The notes below the pieces were generated by a model. It had not been told where the DNA came from. It saw only the letters and a list, made by a program, of their open reading frames with translations, and ran no database searches. 54,126 bases of DNA from positions 1 to 54,126 of the forward strand of contig CAMOIJ010000014.1 of the NCBI GenBank assembly GCA_946615865.1, in the 5' to 3' direction. The DNA is from an uncultured Lachnospiraceae bacterium (GTDB lineage: Bacteria; Bacillota; Clostridia; Lachnospirales; Lachnospiraceae). Below, in pieces: positions 27,215 to 36,359 of the stretch. The position numbers and the translations under genes were made by a program. Position 1 is the first letter of the stretch, and each line of letters starts with the position of its first letter.

Positions 27215-27916
27215 TTATTCTTTGCGCGGATCGATCCACTTGACCGCTCCGTCCTCTGCTTTAAAGCGTCCATATGTGCCCAGATTCTTCTCGTAAGCTT
27301 CGTTCGGGGACATGCCGCCCTTGATCGCATCCATCATCTTGCCAAGGCTCAGGAACTGATAGCCGCAAACCTGGTCATCTTTGTCGAGGGCCATCTTTAC
27401 AACATAGCCTTCTGTCATCTCAAGATAACGGGTTCCCTTTGCCTTTGTGCCGTACATTGTTCCTACCATGGATCTGAGTCCCTTGCCGAGATCTTCCATG
27501 CCGGCGCCGATACGCAGACCGTCATCGGAGAATGCGGACTGTGTGCGGCCGTATGCGATCTGCAGGAACAGCTCGCGCATAGCGGTGTTGATAGCATCGC
27601 ATACCAGGTCGGTATTCAGCGCTTCCAGGATGGTCTTTCCGGGAAGGATCTCACTCGCCATAGCTGCCGAGTGGGTCATGCCTGAACATCCAATTGTCTC
27701 TACCAGGGCTTCCTCGATCACGCCTTCCTTAACATTAAGGCTGAGTTTGCAAGCTCCCTGCTGAGGAGCGCACCAGCCGATGCCGTGCGTGTAACCGGAA
27801 ATGTCCTTAACCTCTTTCGCCTGGACCCATTTTCCCTCTTCAGGAATCGGAGCAGGACCATGATTCGGGCCTTTCGCGACGCAAATCATGTCTTCTACTT
27901 CTTTTGTGTATTGCAT
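27215..27916 (-). CDS. NifU-like scaffold-type partner of GGGtGRT
   Basis: A 233-residue protein with NifU/IscU-like sequence features. The stretch LVETIGCSGMTHSAAMASEIL corresponds to the scaffold CxxxTxxAS region (cited in part: GCSGMTHSAAMASEIL). Other cysteines lie in GIGWCAPQQGAC. It is annotated in this group as an iron-sulfur cluster assembly scaffold-like protein, but classical scaffold ligands are not all present, so a cofactor-handling role is inference. It is first in a two-gene unit with GGGtGRT and has a good ribosome site (AAGGAGGATAAG). Confidence 0.82.
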   Translation of the reverse strand: MQYTKEVEDMICVAKGPNHGPAPIPEEGKWVQAKEVKDISGYTHGIGWCAPQQGACKLSLNVKEGVIEEALVETIGCSGMTHSAAMASEILPGKTILEALNTDLVCDAINTAMRELFLQIAYGRTQSAFSDDGLRIGAGMEDLGKGLRSMVGTMYGTKAKGTRYLEMTEGYVVKMALDKDDQVCGYQFLSLGKMMDAIKGGMSPNEAYEKNLGTYGRFKAEDGAVKWIDPRKE

Positions 27917-27955
27917 ATGACACTTATCCTCCTTTTATAAGTTTGGACTTCGGTA

Positions 27956-27994
27956 CGTGTAATCATTCTACCATACACGTCTGTATATTTCCAA
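27956..27994 (-). promoter_or_regulatory. Promoter and dyad of the NifU-like/GGGtGRT operon
   Basis: On the minus strand TTGGAA and TAGAAT are 18 bp apart. CGTGTA and TACACG flank the -10 box with 12 bases between them, an inverted repeat that a dimeric repressor could occupy. Confidence 0.5.
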
Positions 27995-28053
27995 TGTTTA
28001 TGAAGCATTAACAAAAAAAGTTATAAAAATGTTATATTTGTTATTTGGATTTA

Positions 28054-28335
28054 CTAATCACAGTCGAAGATCGCTTTCTTCGCGATTCTATCAGCATATT
28101 CACTTTTCCATCTCAGATGCGGCTCAGACGCGGCATAGGCGGGGAGCGCCTCTTTGTCCATGTCGAAAACGATCATAAGGTCGTAACGGTTCGCAATGTC
28201 CGAGTTGGAAACATGCAGATCCAGTGTATGGATTCCGGGAATCTCCAGAGTCTTCTCGAAGATCGCACGCACAGGTTCTACCAGCGCTTTGACATCTGTC
28301 CCTTCCGTAAACTTGACAATGATATAGTGTTTCAT
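28054..28335 (-). CDS. Dabb (stress-responsive A/B barrel) protein
   Basis: A 93-residue protein that fits the dimeric alpha/beta-barrel Dabb family: MKHYIIVKFTEGTDVKALVE start, GIHTLDLHVSN middle, and RYDLMIVFDMDKEALPAYAA with HLRWKSEYADRI near the end. Functions in the family are mostly unknown; some act as small enzymes. It lies 65 bases downstream of the GH28 gene on the same strand and may be co-transcribed with it. Confidence 0.85.
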   Translation of the reverse strand: MKHYIIVKFTEGTDVKALVEPVRAIFEKTLEIPGIHTLDLHVSNSDIANRYDLMIVFDMDKEALPAYAASEPHLRWKSEYADRIAKKAIFDCD

Positions 28336-28400
28336 TATATTGTTACTCCTTTCTTAGCTTAAGCTGTTCCTTCATCGTCCTTGAAAAACTTCCTGGCAAA

Positions 28401-29717
28401 TCATTTCTTTACTCCCAGCTCACAATCAATAATTCGGATATCCTGAATCGTTTCGGGATATCCGCTCATCGGCTGTATGACGTAGTAAGCGTCCTCGTCC
28501 CGACAAATGCAGTTCTTGAGTTCAATATTGCGGAAAGTCGGAATGTCTTGAGGATCTGTACTCTGAACAACGGGATGATCACCGCTGACAGTGTTGAGAA
28601 CATAATTCATGGTCATGGTGAGGCTTTCCTTCTTGATACCGATCATGAGGATGTTCTCAAGGTAGATATCCTCCACGACACCGCCGCGGCCCATGGCACT
28701 CTTGAAACGGATGCCGACGTCGGAATCGATAAAGGTGCAGTCCTTCACGAGGACATTGCGGACGCCGCGGGACATCTCACTTCCGATGACGAATCCGCCG
28801 TGGCTCATGCCGACTTTGCAGTCGTGGATGTACACATCTTCGCAGGGCTTTAGAAGCTTTCTTGCTTCGCGGTCCTTGCCGGATTTCAGACAAATTCCGT
28901 CGTCCCCGGTCTGGAATTCACTGTGATGGATATGGACATACCTGCAGGATTCCACATCGATGCCGTCGCCGTTCTGCGCATAGGCGGGATTTATGATCCT
29001 GACGCCGCGCACAGTCAGGTGCTCGCAGAAATAAGGGTGCACATTCCAGGCCGGCGAGTCCTGCAGAGTAACATCTTCGATCAGGATATTCCTACAGTGG
29101 CGCAGGCTCACCATCACCGGTCTGTAGAAGTCATAGTGGGGAGAGGCAGCTGCCAGAGCTTCTTCAAAGGTGTCATAGTCGCCGGGGTGGATCTCTCCCG
29201 TGATGGCAGTATCGAACATATTCCGGGCGGGGAACCAGATCCCGCCTTCTTTAGACTCGATCACATAAGGGGACTTTCCCAGCAGTTCTTTCCATTGTCT
29301 GGCAGTCATCTTAAATTCTTTGACCGGACGCCACAAATGACCGTTTCCATTGATGATGCCGTGTCCGGTAATAGCAATATTCTCGACGTTTTCCGCGTAG
29401 ATCGGAGACTTCGTGCGGATCCTGGTGATCCCTTCGAAGTCAGTCACGACCAGGGGATATTCCTCCGGATTCTTGTCGAACAATATCACGGCGTTATCCT
29501 GCAGATGGAGTTCCACATTGGAATAGAGCCTGATCGGACCTGTGAGCCAGATCCCGTTCGGGACAATGACTTTTCCGCCTTCTTCTGCCGCCGCTTCTAT
29601 AGCTTTCCGGAACGCATCGGTGTTGGAAGTGCGCCCGTCTCCGATGGCGCCGTAAGCTCGCAGATCAAATTCCTTCTCGGGGATTGTCGGGATATTTACA
29701 GAAAAAGATTGAAACAT
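28401..29717 (-). CDS. GH28 polygalacturonase-type glycosidase
   Basis: A 438-residue right-handed beta-helix enzyme. The GH28 motifs are NGDGIDVES, FQTGDDGICLKSG (the catalytic Asp pair), SHGGFVIGSE (the His) and IRFKS (Arg-x-Lys). No signal peptide is visible, so it would act on imported oligogalacturonides or related glycosides, in line with exo-acting cytoplasmic GH28s of gut Firmicutes. The N-terminal block FDLRAYGAIGDGRTSNTDAF is typical. A Dabb gene follows. No uronate pathway genes are adjacent. Confidence 0.9.
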   Translation of the reverse strand: MFQSFSVNIPTIPEKEFDLRAYGAIGDGRTSNTDAFRKAIEAAAEEGGKVIVPNGIWLTGPIRLYSNVELHLQDNAVILFDKNPEEYPLVVTDFEGITRIRTKSPIYAENVENIAITGHGIINGNGHLWRPVKEFKMTARQWKELLGKSPYVIESKEGGIWFPARNMFDTAITGEIHPGDYDTFEEALAAASPHYDFYRPVMVSLRHCRNILIEDVTLQDSPAWNVHPYFCEHLTVRGVRIINPAYAQNGDGIDVESCRYVHIHHSEFQTGDDGICLKSGKDREARKLLKPCEDVYIHDCKVGMSHGGFVIGSEMSRGVRNVLVKDCTFIDSDVGIRFKSAMGRGGVVEDIYLENILMIGIKKESLTMTMNYVLNTVSGDHPVVQSTDPQDIPTFRNIELKNCICRDEDAYYVIQPMSGYPETIQDIRIIDCELGVKK

Positions 29718-29858
29718 AACGATACCTCACTGTTAAATAGCAGATAACAATTACAATACTATTATCACCCATAGAACTAAATTTAACCACCGTAATTGCA
29801 CAGACGCGATGGAGCTTTCACATTAAGTGTGAATGGGATCCTTGCTCATTTCTCTCTT

Positions 29859-30200
29859 TCGGCACAGAAGCCTTTTTTTCTTGTTTTCTCGTCCCTGCAG
29901 GACAGTTCTGATTGATTTGTTCTTGCCGGTCAAAAGCTTATCCTCACAATTTTCGGCACAGAAGCATCGAAATCTTAAAGTTGCGTCCATGAAATTTCTT
30001 GTTTTCAACTTTTCTTTGACATCTTCCGAGAAATCTTGTTACATCTTCCAGAAAATCTTGCTTTTGTGGGACGAGAATATGTTCAAATAAGGCTTCTGTA
30101 CCGAATTCTTTGCCGCCCGACCCACAAGATTGATTGCTGCACATCGTTCTTCCCATCTTCCAAGGACGATAAATCTTCGAAAAATCCCTTCTGTACCGAA
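29859..30200. repeat. Degenerate about 94-bp repeats, two in each orientation
   Basis: TCGGCACAGAAGC occurs twice, 94 bases apart, and its reverse complement form GCTTCTGTACCGA occurs twice, 95 bases apart, further right. Between them lies AT-rich sequence with loosely repeated TCTTGTT and CATCTTCC words. The gap between the divergent GH28 and suf genes holds no credible gene; this decayed, inverted repeat group fills its middle. Confidence 0.55.
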
Positions 30201-30210
30201 TTTCTTCCTC

Positions 30211-30292
30211 CGAATGCCTCAATCATCCAGTCGCGGCAGCCAGCAGCCGGACGAATGCCTCAATCATCCAGTCGCGGCAGCCTGCAGCCACG
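30211..30292. repeat. Two 41-bp direct repeats
   Basis: CGAATGCCTCAATCATCCAG followed by TCGCGGCAGCC occurs twice in tandem with a 41-base period; the copies differ at only a few bases near their right ends. Confidence 0.85.
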
Positions 30293-30357
30293 CGATTGCC
30301 ACAGCTAGCAGCAAGCGAAAACCGCTGCCGAACCCACAGTCCGAATTTATTCACCTA

Positions 30358-30386
30358 TTGACTTGGTGGGTAAATAGGCTTATAAT
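30358..30386 (+). promoter_or_regulatory. sigma-A promoter of the suf operon
   Basis: TTGACT and a perfect TATAAT lie 17 bp apart, with the start of transcription expected about 45 bases before sufC. AAGGAG precedes the sufC start. No clear Rrf2/IscR-type palindrome was identified around it. Confidence 0.85.
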
Positions 30387-30436
30387 CCATATACCTGACA
30401 AAAGCAATATTTTGACCATATATACAAGGAGCGAAC

Positions 30437-31186
30437 ATGGCACAGGATTTATTAAAAGTTGAACATCTTGCGGCTTCCGTGGAGGACGCCGAAATTCTTA
30501 AGGACGTAAGTCTCAGGATCGGGCGAGGCGAGACCCACGTGATCATGGGTCCCAACGGCGCCGGCAAATCGACGCTGGCAGGCGTCCTGATGGGGAATCC
30601 CGCCTATACAGTGACCGGCGGAAGCGCCCTCTGGGAGGGAGAAGATCTTCTGGAACTTTCCGTGAGCGAGCGGGCCAGGAAGGGCCTGTTTCTCTCTTTC
30701 CAGAATCCGGTCGAGGTACCCGGCATCTCGCTGGAGAACTTTGTGAGGAGCGCCATCTCCCAGAAGACCGGCAAGCCTGTACGCGTATGGAGTTTTAGAA
30801 AGGAAGTGAAAGCAGCTCTTGAGACGCTGGACATGGATCCGTCCTACGCGGAGCGCGACCTCAATGTCGGCTTTTCCGGGGGCGAGAAGAAAAAGGCGGA
30901 GATCCTGCAGCTTCTGCTGCTTAAGCCCTCACTCGCCATTCTCGACGAGACCGACTCCGGTCTCGATGTGGACGCGGTGCGCACCGTTTCCAAAGGAATC
31001 GAAGCATTCCAGGCGGACAAATCCGCCTCACTCCTGATAATAACCCACAACGCGGCGATCCTCTCCGCCCTCAAAGTGGACGCGGTCCACATCCTTGCGG
31101 GCGGAAAGATCGTGGCGGAAGGAGGACCGGAACTGGTCGACAAGATCACGAAGGAAGGCTTCGCCGCCTATGAAGGGGAGGCATGA
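30437..31186 (+). CDS. sufC: SufC, Fe-S assembly ATPase
   Basis: A 249-residue ABC-type ATPase that drives the SufBCD scaffold. Motifs: Walker A GPNGAGKSTL, signature NVGFSGGEKKKAEIL, Walker B LAILDETDSGLD, and H-loop ITHNA. The GFSGGEKKR/K form and DETDSGLD are specific to SufC. It is the first gene of sufCBDSU, the standard order in Firmicutes; its stop overlaps the sufB start by four bases. Confidence 0.97.
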   Translation: MAQDLLKVEHLAASVEDAEILKDVSLRIGRGETHVIMGPNGAGKSTLAGVLMGNPAYTVTGGSALWEGEDLLELSVSERARKGLFLSFQNPVEVPGISLENFVRSAISQKTGKPVRVWSFRKEVKAALETLDMDPSYAERDLNVGFSGGEKKKAEILQLLLLKPSLAILDETDSGLDVDAVRTVSKGIEAFQADKSASLLIITHNAAILSALKVDAVHILAGGKIVAEGGPELVDKITKEGFAAYEGEA

Positions 31187-32598
31187 TGAAAGAGAACAAG
31201 ACTTATGTCGAGGAGGGAGACCGCTCTTTCTACGACTTTCGGTATGAAGACAAGGACAGTTACAAGGTTGCCAGCGGTCTGACGCCGGACATCATCCGGC
31301 AGATCTCCCGCGAGAAGAAGGACCCGGACTGGATGCTGGAATTCCGGCTGCGGTCCCTGGATATATTTGCCAAAACAGAGATGCCCAATTGGGGCCCCTC
31401 CATTGAAGGCCTCAACATGGACAACATAGTCACCTATGTTCGGCCCAACACCGAGCGCATGCACACGGATTGGAACGATGTGCCGGAAGATATCAAGAAC
31501 ACTTTCGAGCGGCTTGGGATCCCCCAGTCCGAGCGGGAGTCCCTTGCAGGCGTCGGCGCCCAGTATGACTCCGAGCTTGTCTACCACAACGTCCGCAAGG
31601 AAGTCGCCGAACAGGGCGTCATCTATACGGATCTCGAGAGCGCACTGCGCGGGGAGTATGCGGATATGATCCGCTCCCATTTCATGAAACTGGTGCCGCC
31701 CGAGGACCACAAATTCGCGGCTCTGCACGGCGCGGTATGGTCCGGCGGATCCTTCGTCTATGTACCTCCGGGAGCTGACGTCGAGATCCCGCTGCAGTCC
31801 TATTTCCGCCTCAACGCGCCCGGCGCAGGCCAGTTCGAGCACACGCTGATCATCGTCGATAAGGGCGCCAGGCTCCACTTTATCGAGGGCTGCTCCGCCC
31901 CCAAGTACAATGTGGCCAATCTCCACGCGGGATGTGTGGAGCTGTTCGTCGGCGAAGACGCGACGCTCCGCTACTCCACCATCGAGAACTGGTCCAAGAA
32001 CATGTACAATCTCAACACCAAGCGCGCCAAAGTAGAGAAAGGCGGCAAGATCGAGTGGGTCTCAGGCTCCTTCGGATCCCATGTCTCCTACCTCTATCCC
32101 ATGAGCGTGCTGGCCGGAAAAGGGGCGCGCTGCGAATTTACAGGCGTGACTTTTGCCGGAGCAGGTCAAAATCTTGACACCGGCTGCAAAGTCGTTCACA
32201 ACGCGCCGGACACAAGCAGTTATGTAAACACCCGCTCGATCTCTAAGAGCGGCGGGATCAGCACTTTCCGAAGCGCCGTAGTCGTGAATAGCAAGGCGCA
32301 CGGGAGCAAGTCCTCCGTGTCCTGCGAGTCGCTGATGCTGGATTCCGAGTCCCGCTCAGATACGATCCCGGCTATGGACATCCGCACCAATAAAGCCGAC
32401 GTCGGCCATGAGGCCAAGATCGGGCGCATCTCGGATGAGGCCGTCTTCTACCTGATGAGCAGAGGACTCTCTGAAGAGGAGGCCAAGGCGCTGATCGTCA
32501 GCGGCTTCGCGGAAAACGTCTCCAAGGAGCTGCCCCTGGAATACGCCGTAGAGATGAACAACCTGATCCGCATTGAAATGAAGGGAGCGATCGGCTGA
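31183..32598 (+). CDS. sufB: SufB scaffold protein
   Basis: A 471-residue beta-helix scaffold on which Fe-S clusters are built with SufC and SufD. The middle shows VYVPPGADVEIPLQSYFR, HFIEGCSAPKY and the C-terminal SCESLMLDSESRSDTIP (the conserved Cys of the core) and ISDEAVFYLMSRGLSEEEA. Full family length. It overlaps sufC and shares one base with the sufD start. Confidence 0.97.
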   Translation: MMKENKTYVEEGDRSFYDFRYEDKDSYKVASGLTPDIIRQISREKKDPDWMLEFRLRSLDIFAKTEMPNWGPSIEGLNMDNIVTYVRPNTERMHTDWNDVPEDIKNTFERLGIPQSERESLAGVGAQYDSELVYHNVRKEVAEQGVIYTDLESALRGEYADMIRSHFMKLVPPEDHKFAALHGAVWSGGSFVYVPPGADVEIPLQSYFRLNAPGAGQFEHTLIIVDKGARLHFIEGCSAPKYNVANLHAGCVELFVGEDATLRYSTIENWSKNMYNLNTKRAKVEKGGKIEWVSGSFGSHVSYLYPMSVLAGKGARCEFTGVTFAGAGQNLDTGCKVVHNAPDTSSYVNTRSISKSGGISTFRSAVVVNSKAHGSKSSVSCESLMLDSESRSDTIPAMDIRTNKADVGHEAKIGRISDEAVFYLMSRGLSEEEAKALIVSGFAENVSKELPLEYAVEMNNLIRIEMKGAIG

Positions 32599-33431
32599 TG
32601 GAAATCACAGTAAATAAGCCGCTGGCAGAGACCTTCGGCTGGCTGCAGGCGGGCGCCAAGCGCATCGACCTGCAGGACAAAATACAGAATATAAGTTACG
32701 TCCTTGGACCCGGAGAGAGCCGCGTTCTCTTTCTGGAAGATCCGGGCGCTTCAGAATACGAGATCACCCTCGGAGAGGGCGCACGCATGGACCTGGTCCA
32801 GCTCCGGGAGGCATCCGGAAAAGTGCTGTCCTACAACAATGTCCGGGTGAAGTGTGGTGATAAGGCATATTTTGGCTGGTACAGAGTTGTACTGGGAGGC
32901 TCTGAGAGCTACGACAACTGCTCCGTAACCCTGGCAGGCAAAGAGAGCTCCTTCTCAGCAAATGTCTGCTATCGCCTTGACGGCACAGAAAAGTACGATC
33001 TCAACTGCGAGGCTGTCCACACCGGAAAGCGCACACAGAGCGCCATCTCGGCTTCCGGAGTTCTCGCGGACAATGCGTCCAAGCTTATGCGCGGAACTAT
33101 TGATTTCCGCACGGGCTGCTCGGGTTCCGTCGGAAATGAGACTGAAGATGTGCTTCTCCTGAGTGAAGAAGTGCGGAACCAGAGCGTGCCGGTGATCCTG
33201 TGCAGCGAGGAAGATGTGGTCGGCAACCACGGCGCATCCATAGGCAGGCCCGATGAGGATATGCTCTTTTACATGGAAACGCGGGGCGTCGACGAGGAGA
33301 CCGCCTGCGAGATGCTGGCGCGGGCCAAGATCGATTCGGTGATCCGCAAGATCCCGGATGAGTTGGTACAGGAAAAGATCCGGGATAAGATTCAAGGAAA
33401 GACCCGGTCGAGAATACTGGGAGGAGAATGA
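32598..33431 (+). CDS. sufD: SufD-like scaffold subunit, short form
   Basis: A 277-residue SufD. The usual length is 330-430, so the N-terminal helical region is reduced, as in several clostridia. The shared SufB/SufD beta-helix is visible, with GTIDFRTGCSGSVGNETEDVLLLSE and NHGASIGRPDEDMLFYMETRGVDEE (cited in part: GTIDFRTGCSGS, HGASIGRPDEDMLFYMETRG). It pairs with SufB and SufC2 in the scaffold. The start codon overlaps the sufB stop. Confidence 0.93.
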   Translation: MEITVNKPLAETFGWLQAGAKRIDLQDKIQNISYVLGPGESRVLFLEDPGASEYEITLGEGARMDLVQLREASGKVLSYNNVRVKCGDKAYFGWYRVVLGGSESYDNCSVTLAGKESSFSANVCYRLDGTEKYDLNCEAVHTGKRTQSAISASGVLADNASKLMRGTIDFRTGCSGSVGNETEDVLLLSEEVRNQSVPVILCSEEDVVGNHGASIGRPDEDMLFYMETRGVDEETACEMLARAKIDSVIRKIPDELVQEKIRDKIQGKTRSRILGGE

Positions 33432-33432
33432 C

Positions 33433-34650
33433 ATGGCAGAAATAAATATCAGGGAGGATTTCCCTATTTTCAGAGATAACCCCTCTCTGGTTTATCTGGA
33501 CAATGCCGCGACTACCCAGAAGCCTTCCTGTGTGATCGAGGCAGTCCGCCATTTTTATGAGCGCGACAACGCCAATCCTCTGCGCGGCCTCTACGACCTC
33601 GCCCAGCGGGCAACGGCAGTTTATGAGGATTCGCGGGAGGCTGTGGCTGAATTCATCGGCGCGGCCGGCCCGGAGGAGATCGTCTTCACCCGAAACGCAT
33701 CGGAAAGCCTGAATCTGGTGGCTTACAGTTACGGGACCTTCCTTAAAGAAGGCGATGAGATCCTGCTCAGCGTCATGGAGCACCACAGCAATCTCATCCC
33801 CTGGCAGCAGCTGGCGGTGAGAAGCGGCGCTGTTCTGAAGTTTATCGAGTGCGGCGTGGACGGCCGGATCACGGAAGAAGCTTTTCGCTCTGCCCTGTCT
33901 TCCCGGACGAAGATCGTGTCCATGACCCAGATCTCCAACGTTCTGGGCGTCCGGAATGACATCAGGACCTTTGCCCGCCTGGCCCATGAAGCGGGCGCGG
34001 TCTTTGTCTGTGACGGCGCCCAGAGCGTCCCCCATATTCCTGTTGACGTGCAGGATCTGGACGTCGATTTTCTGGCCTTTTCCGGCCACAAGATGCTGGC
34101 GCCCATGGGCATCGGCGTGTTATATGGCAAAAAAGCGCTGCTTGAAAAGATGCCCCCTTTCCTGACGGGCGGCGAGATGATCGAATATGTTACCCGGGAA
34201 GGCGCGACCTGGGCGGAACTGCCCCACAAATTTGAGGCGGGAACTGTCAACGCGGCCGGAGCTGTCGGCCTTAAGACAGCCATTGAGTATTACCGGAAAG
34301 TTGGCTTTGACGCCATTCAGAAGCGGGAGGAAGAATTGAGCGAACAGGCTTTTGACGTTCTCTCCACGATCCCCCATCTGCATATCATGGGCGGAAATAC
34401 GGCAAAAGAGCACAACGGCATCTTCTCTTTCTCCCTTGACGGCGTGCATCCCCACGACATCGCGGAGATCCTGAACGCTGACGGCGTATGTATCCGGGCC
34501 GGCCATCACTGCGCGCAGGTCCTTATGCAGCACATGAATGTGCCGTCCACGGTGCGGGCGAGCCTCGCCTTTTACAACCGCGAGGAGGACATCCTGCGCC
34601 TTGCTCAGAGCCTTAGTACAGTGAGAAGGAGGATGGGCTATGTCGAATAG
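33433..34650 (+). CDS. sufS: SufS cysteine desulfurase
   Basis: A 405-residue PLP enzyme that takes sulfur from cysteine to a protein persulfide, releasing alanine. Visible: YLDNAATTQKP near the start, MEHHSNLIPWQ, FVCDGAQSVPH (PLP-binding Asp), SGHKMLAPMGIG (Schiff-base Lys) and RAGHHCAQ (persulfide Cys). The start MAEINIRED follows AGGAGAATGAC; a longer frame runs back into sufD and is not the start. The last 11 bases overlap sufU, its sulfur acceptor. Confidence 0.97.
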   Translation: MAEINIREDFPIFRDNPSLVYLDNAATTQKPSCVIEAVRHFYERDNANPLRGLYDLAQRATAVYEDSREAVAEFIGAAGPEEIVFTRNASESLNLVAYSYGTFLKEGDEILLSVMEHHSNLIPWQQLAVRSGAVLKFIECGVDGRITEEAFRSALSSRTKIVSMTQISNVLGVRNDIRTFARLAHEAGAVFVCDGAQSVPHIPVDVQDLDVDFLAFSGHKMLAPMGIGVLYGKKALLEKMPPFLTGGEMIEYVTREGATWAELPHKFEAGTVNAAGAVGLKTAIEYYRKVGFDAIQKREEELSEQAFDVLSTIPHLHIMGGNTAKEHNGIFSFSLDGVHPHDIAEILNADGVCIRAGHHCAQVLMQHMNVPSTVRASLAFYNREEDILRLAQSLSTVRRRMGYVE

Positions 34651-35068
34651 TTTCTACCGGGAGATCATAAATGAACACAACCTGCGGCCGATCCACAAGC
34701 ACATACTTCCCCGCGCGGGTCTCTCCCACCGCGGGATCAACCCCAGCTGCGGAGATGACATCACACTTCAGCTGACCATTAAAGACGGCGTGATCGCGGA
34801 AGGCGCCTACGTCGGAGACGGCTGCGCCATATCACAGGCGTCCGCCGATATGATGCTGGACCTGATCATAGGAAGGACGCCTGAAGAAGCTCTGCATCTG
34901 GCCGATATTTTCCTTCGGATGATCAAGGGGAAAGTTACAGACGAGGAACTTGAAGAACTGGAGGAGGCGGGAAGCCTGCAGGATATCTCGCATATGCCTG
35001 CCCGGGTCAAATGTGCCGTGCTGGCGTGGCATACTCTTGAGAAAATATTAGAAGCGGAAGTCCTGTAA
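34640..35068 (+). CDS. sufU: SufU sulfur-transfer protein
   Basis: A 142-residue zinc-dependent sulfurtransferase that relays sulfur from SufS to SufBCD. The zinc/acceptor residues are in NPSCGDD, GDGCAISQAS and RVKCAVLAW. The long helical insert after the second Cys (EEALHLADIFLRMIKGK) marks SufU rather than IscU. It is the last gene of the operon; a terminator hairpin overlaps its final codons. Confidence 0.95.
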   Translation: MSNSFYREIINEHNLRPIHKHILPRAGLSHRGINPSCGDDITLQLTIKDGVIAEGAYVGDGCAISQASADMMLDLIIGRTPEEALHLADIFLRMIKGKVTDEELEELEEAGSLQDISHMPARVKCAVLAWHTLEKILEAEVL

Positions 35069-35086
35069 CGGTCTTCCGCTTTTCTT
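35053..35086 (+). terminator. suf operon terminator
   Basis: AGCGGAAG and CTTCCGCT pair around a 12-base loop that contains the sufU stop codon; TTTTCTTATC follows. Confidence 0.8.
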
Positions 35087-35117
35087 ATCATGTTGATTAT
35101 TAAAATGCTTTGTAATT

Positions 35118-35151
35118 AATATCATACCGCATATAGTTGTGTTATGATATT
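35118..35151 (+). promoter_or_regulatory. Inverted repeat upstream of mnmA
   Basis: AATATCATA and TATGATATT lie 16 bases apart, 40-75 bases before mnmA. They could form an operator; TTATGATATTG with TTAATATCAT also resembles overlapping -10 sequences. The promoter itself is not clear. Confidence 0.35.
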
Positions 35152-35192
35152 GTATCTGTAAATTCAAATTCAGAAAAAGGAAGTCTGAACTC

Positions 35193-36260
35193 ATGAAAGC
35201 TTTGATTGCCATGAGCGGCGGCGTTGACAGCAGCGTGGCGGCTCAGATCATGGCGTCGCGCGGCTACGAGTGCGTAGGCTGCACGATGCGTCTGTATGAA
35301 AATGACGTTATAGGCAAGGACCTTCTGGACACCTGCTGTTCCCTTGAGAACACGCAGGACGCCCGCAGCGTCTCCGAGAAGATCGGCATCCCTTATCATA
35401 TCGTCCATTACGAGAATCTTTTTACGAAAGAAGTCATCGAGCCCTTTATCGATGAGTACCTGCACGGCCGCACGCCCAATCCCTGCATCGAGTGCAACCG
35501 CTGCCTCAAGTTTGAGCATCTCTTCTCCAAGATGAAGGAACTGGGCTGCGATGTTCTGGCGACCGGGCACTACGCGAGGACAAAATATGATCCTGAGCGG
35601 GGCCGCTACCTCCTTCTGAAAGCGCTCGACCCGGCCAAGGATCAGAGTTATGTGCTCTATGTTTTGACGCAGGAGCAGCTGGCTCACGTTCAGTTCCCGC
35701 TCGGCGGCCAGGATAAGAACAAGACCCGGGAGATCGCCTCGGAGAGCGGTTTTAGTAATGCCCAAAAGCACGACAGCCAGGATATCTGCTTTGTTCCGGA
35801 CGGCGACTATGCCGGCTTCATCGAGCGCTACAGCGGCGTTAAGTGCCCGCCGGGCGATTTTGTGGATGCGCAGGGCAATGTCCTGGGGCGCCACAAGGGC
35901 ATCATTCACTACACGCTCGGCCAGCGCCGCGGGCTCGGTATTCCGGCAGCGCACCGCTGCTACGTCACAAAGATCGATCCCGGGACCAACACTGTCACAC
36001 TCGGAACCAATGACGATCTGATGAAGCGGACGCTCTATGCAAACAGAGTCAATCTGATCACCGTGGACCGCATCGAGAGCCCTCTCCGATGCAGCGCCAA
36101 GATACGCTATCGCCACAAAGAACAGCCCTGTACCGTTACGCAGCCCGAGGATGACCTTCTCAAGGTCGAATTTGATGAACCGCAGCGCGCCATCACGCCC
36201 GGACAGTCCGTCGTCCTTTACGACGGAGATGTCGTGATCGGGGGAGGAGTGATCAAGTGA
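35193..36260 (+). CDS. mnmA: MnmA tRNA 2-thiouridylase
   Basis: A 355-residue enzyme that thiolates U34 of tRNA-Glu, -Gln and -Lys in the cytoplasm. The PP-loop is MSGGVDSSVAA, the first catalytic Cys lies in NPCIECNRCLKF and the second in SQDICFVPDGDY; GHYAR and the C-terminal RNA-binding barrel are present. It directly follows the suf operon, so sulfur mobilisation by SufS and its use in tRNA are side by side, although a terminator separates the two. Confidence 0.96.
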   Translation: MKALIAMSGGVDSSVAAQIMASRGYECVGCTMRLYENDVIGKDLLDTCCSLENTQDARSVSEKIGIPYHIVHYENLFTKEVIEPFIDEYLHGRTPNPCIECNRCLKFEHLFSKMKELGCDVLATGHYARTKYDPERGRYLLLKALDPAKDQSYVLYVLTQEQLAHVQFPLGGQDKNKTREIASESGFSNAQKHDSQDICFVPDGDYAGFIERYSGVKCPPGDFVDAQGNVLGRHKGIIHYTLGQRRGLGIPAAHRCYVTKIDPGTNTVTLGTNDDLMKRTLYANRVNLITVDRIESPLRCSAKIRYRHKEQPCTVTQPEDDLLKVEFDEPQRAITPGQSVVLYDGDVVIGGGVIK

Positions 36261-36263
36261 AAA

Positions 36264-36310
36264 AAGGTGTTGCCTTTGCTGAATGATCAGCAGAGGCAGC
36301 ACCTTCTTTA
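36264..36310 (+). terminator. mnmA terminator
   Basis: GGTGTTGCCTTTGCTGA and TCAGCAGAGGCAGCACC pair around ATGA and are followed by TTCTTTATTAT. AAAAAA on the left side allows function in both directions. Confidence 0.92.
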
Positions 36311-36359
36311 TTATATAGTCGACAGGTAAGCCTTGTGGATTGATTGGATTTCTATGAAG

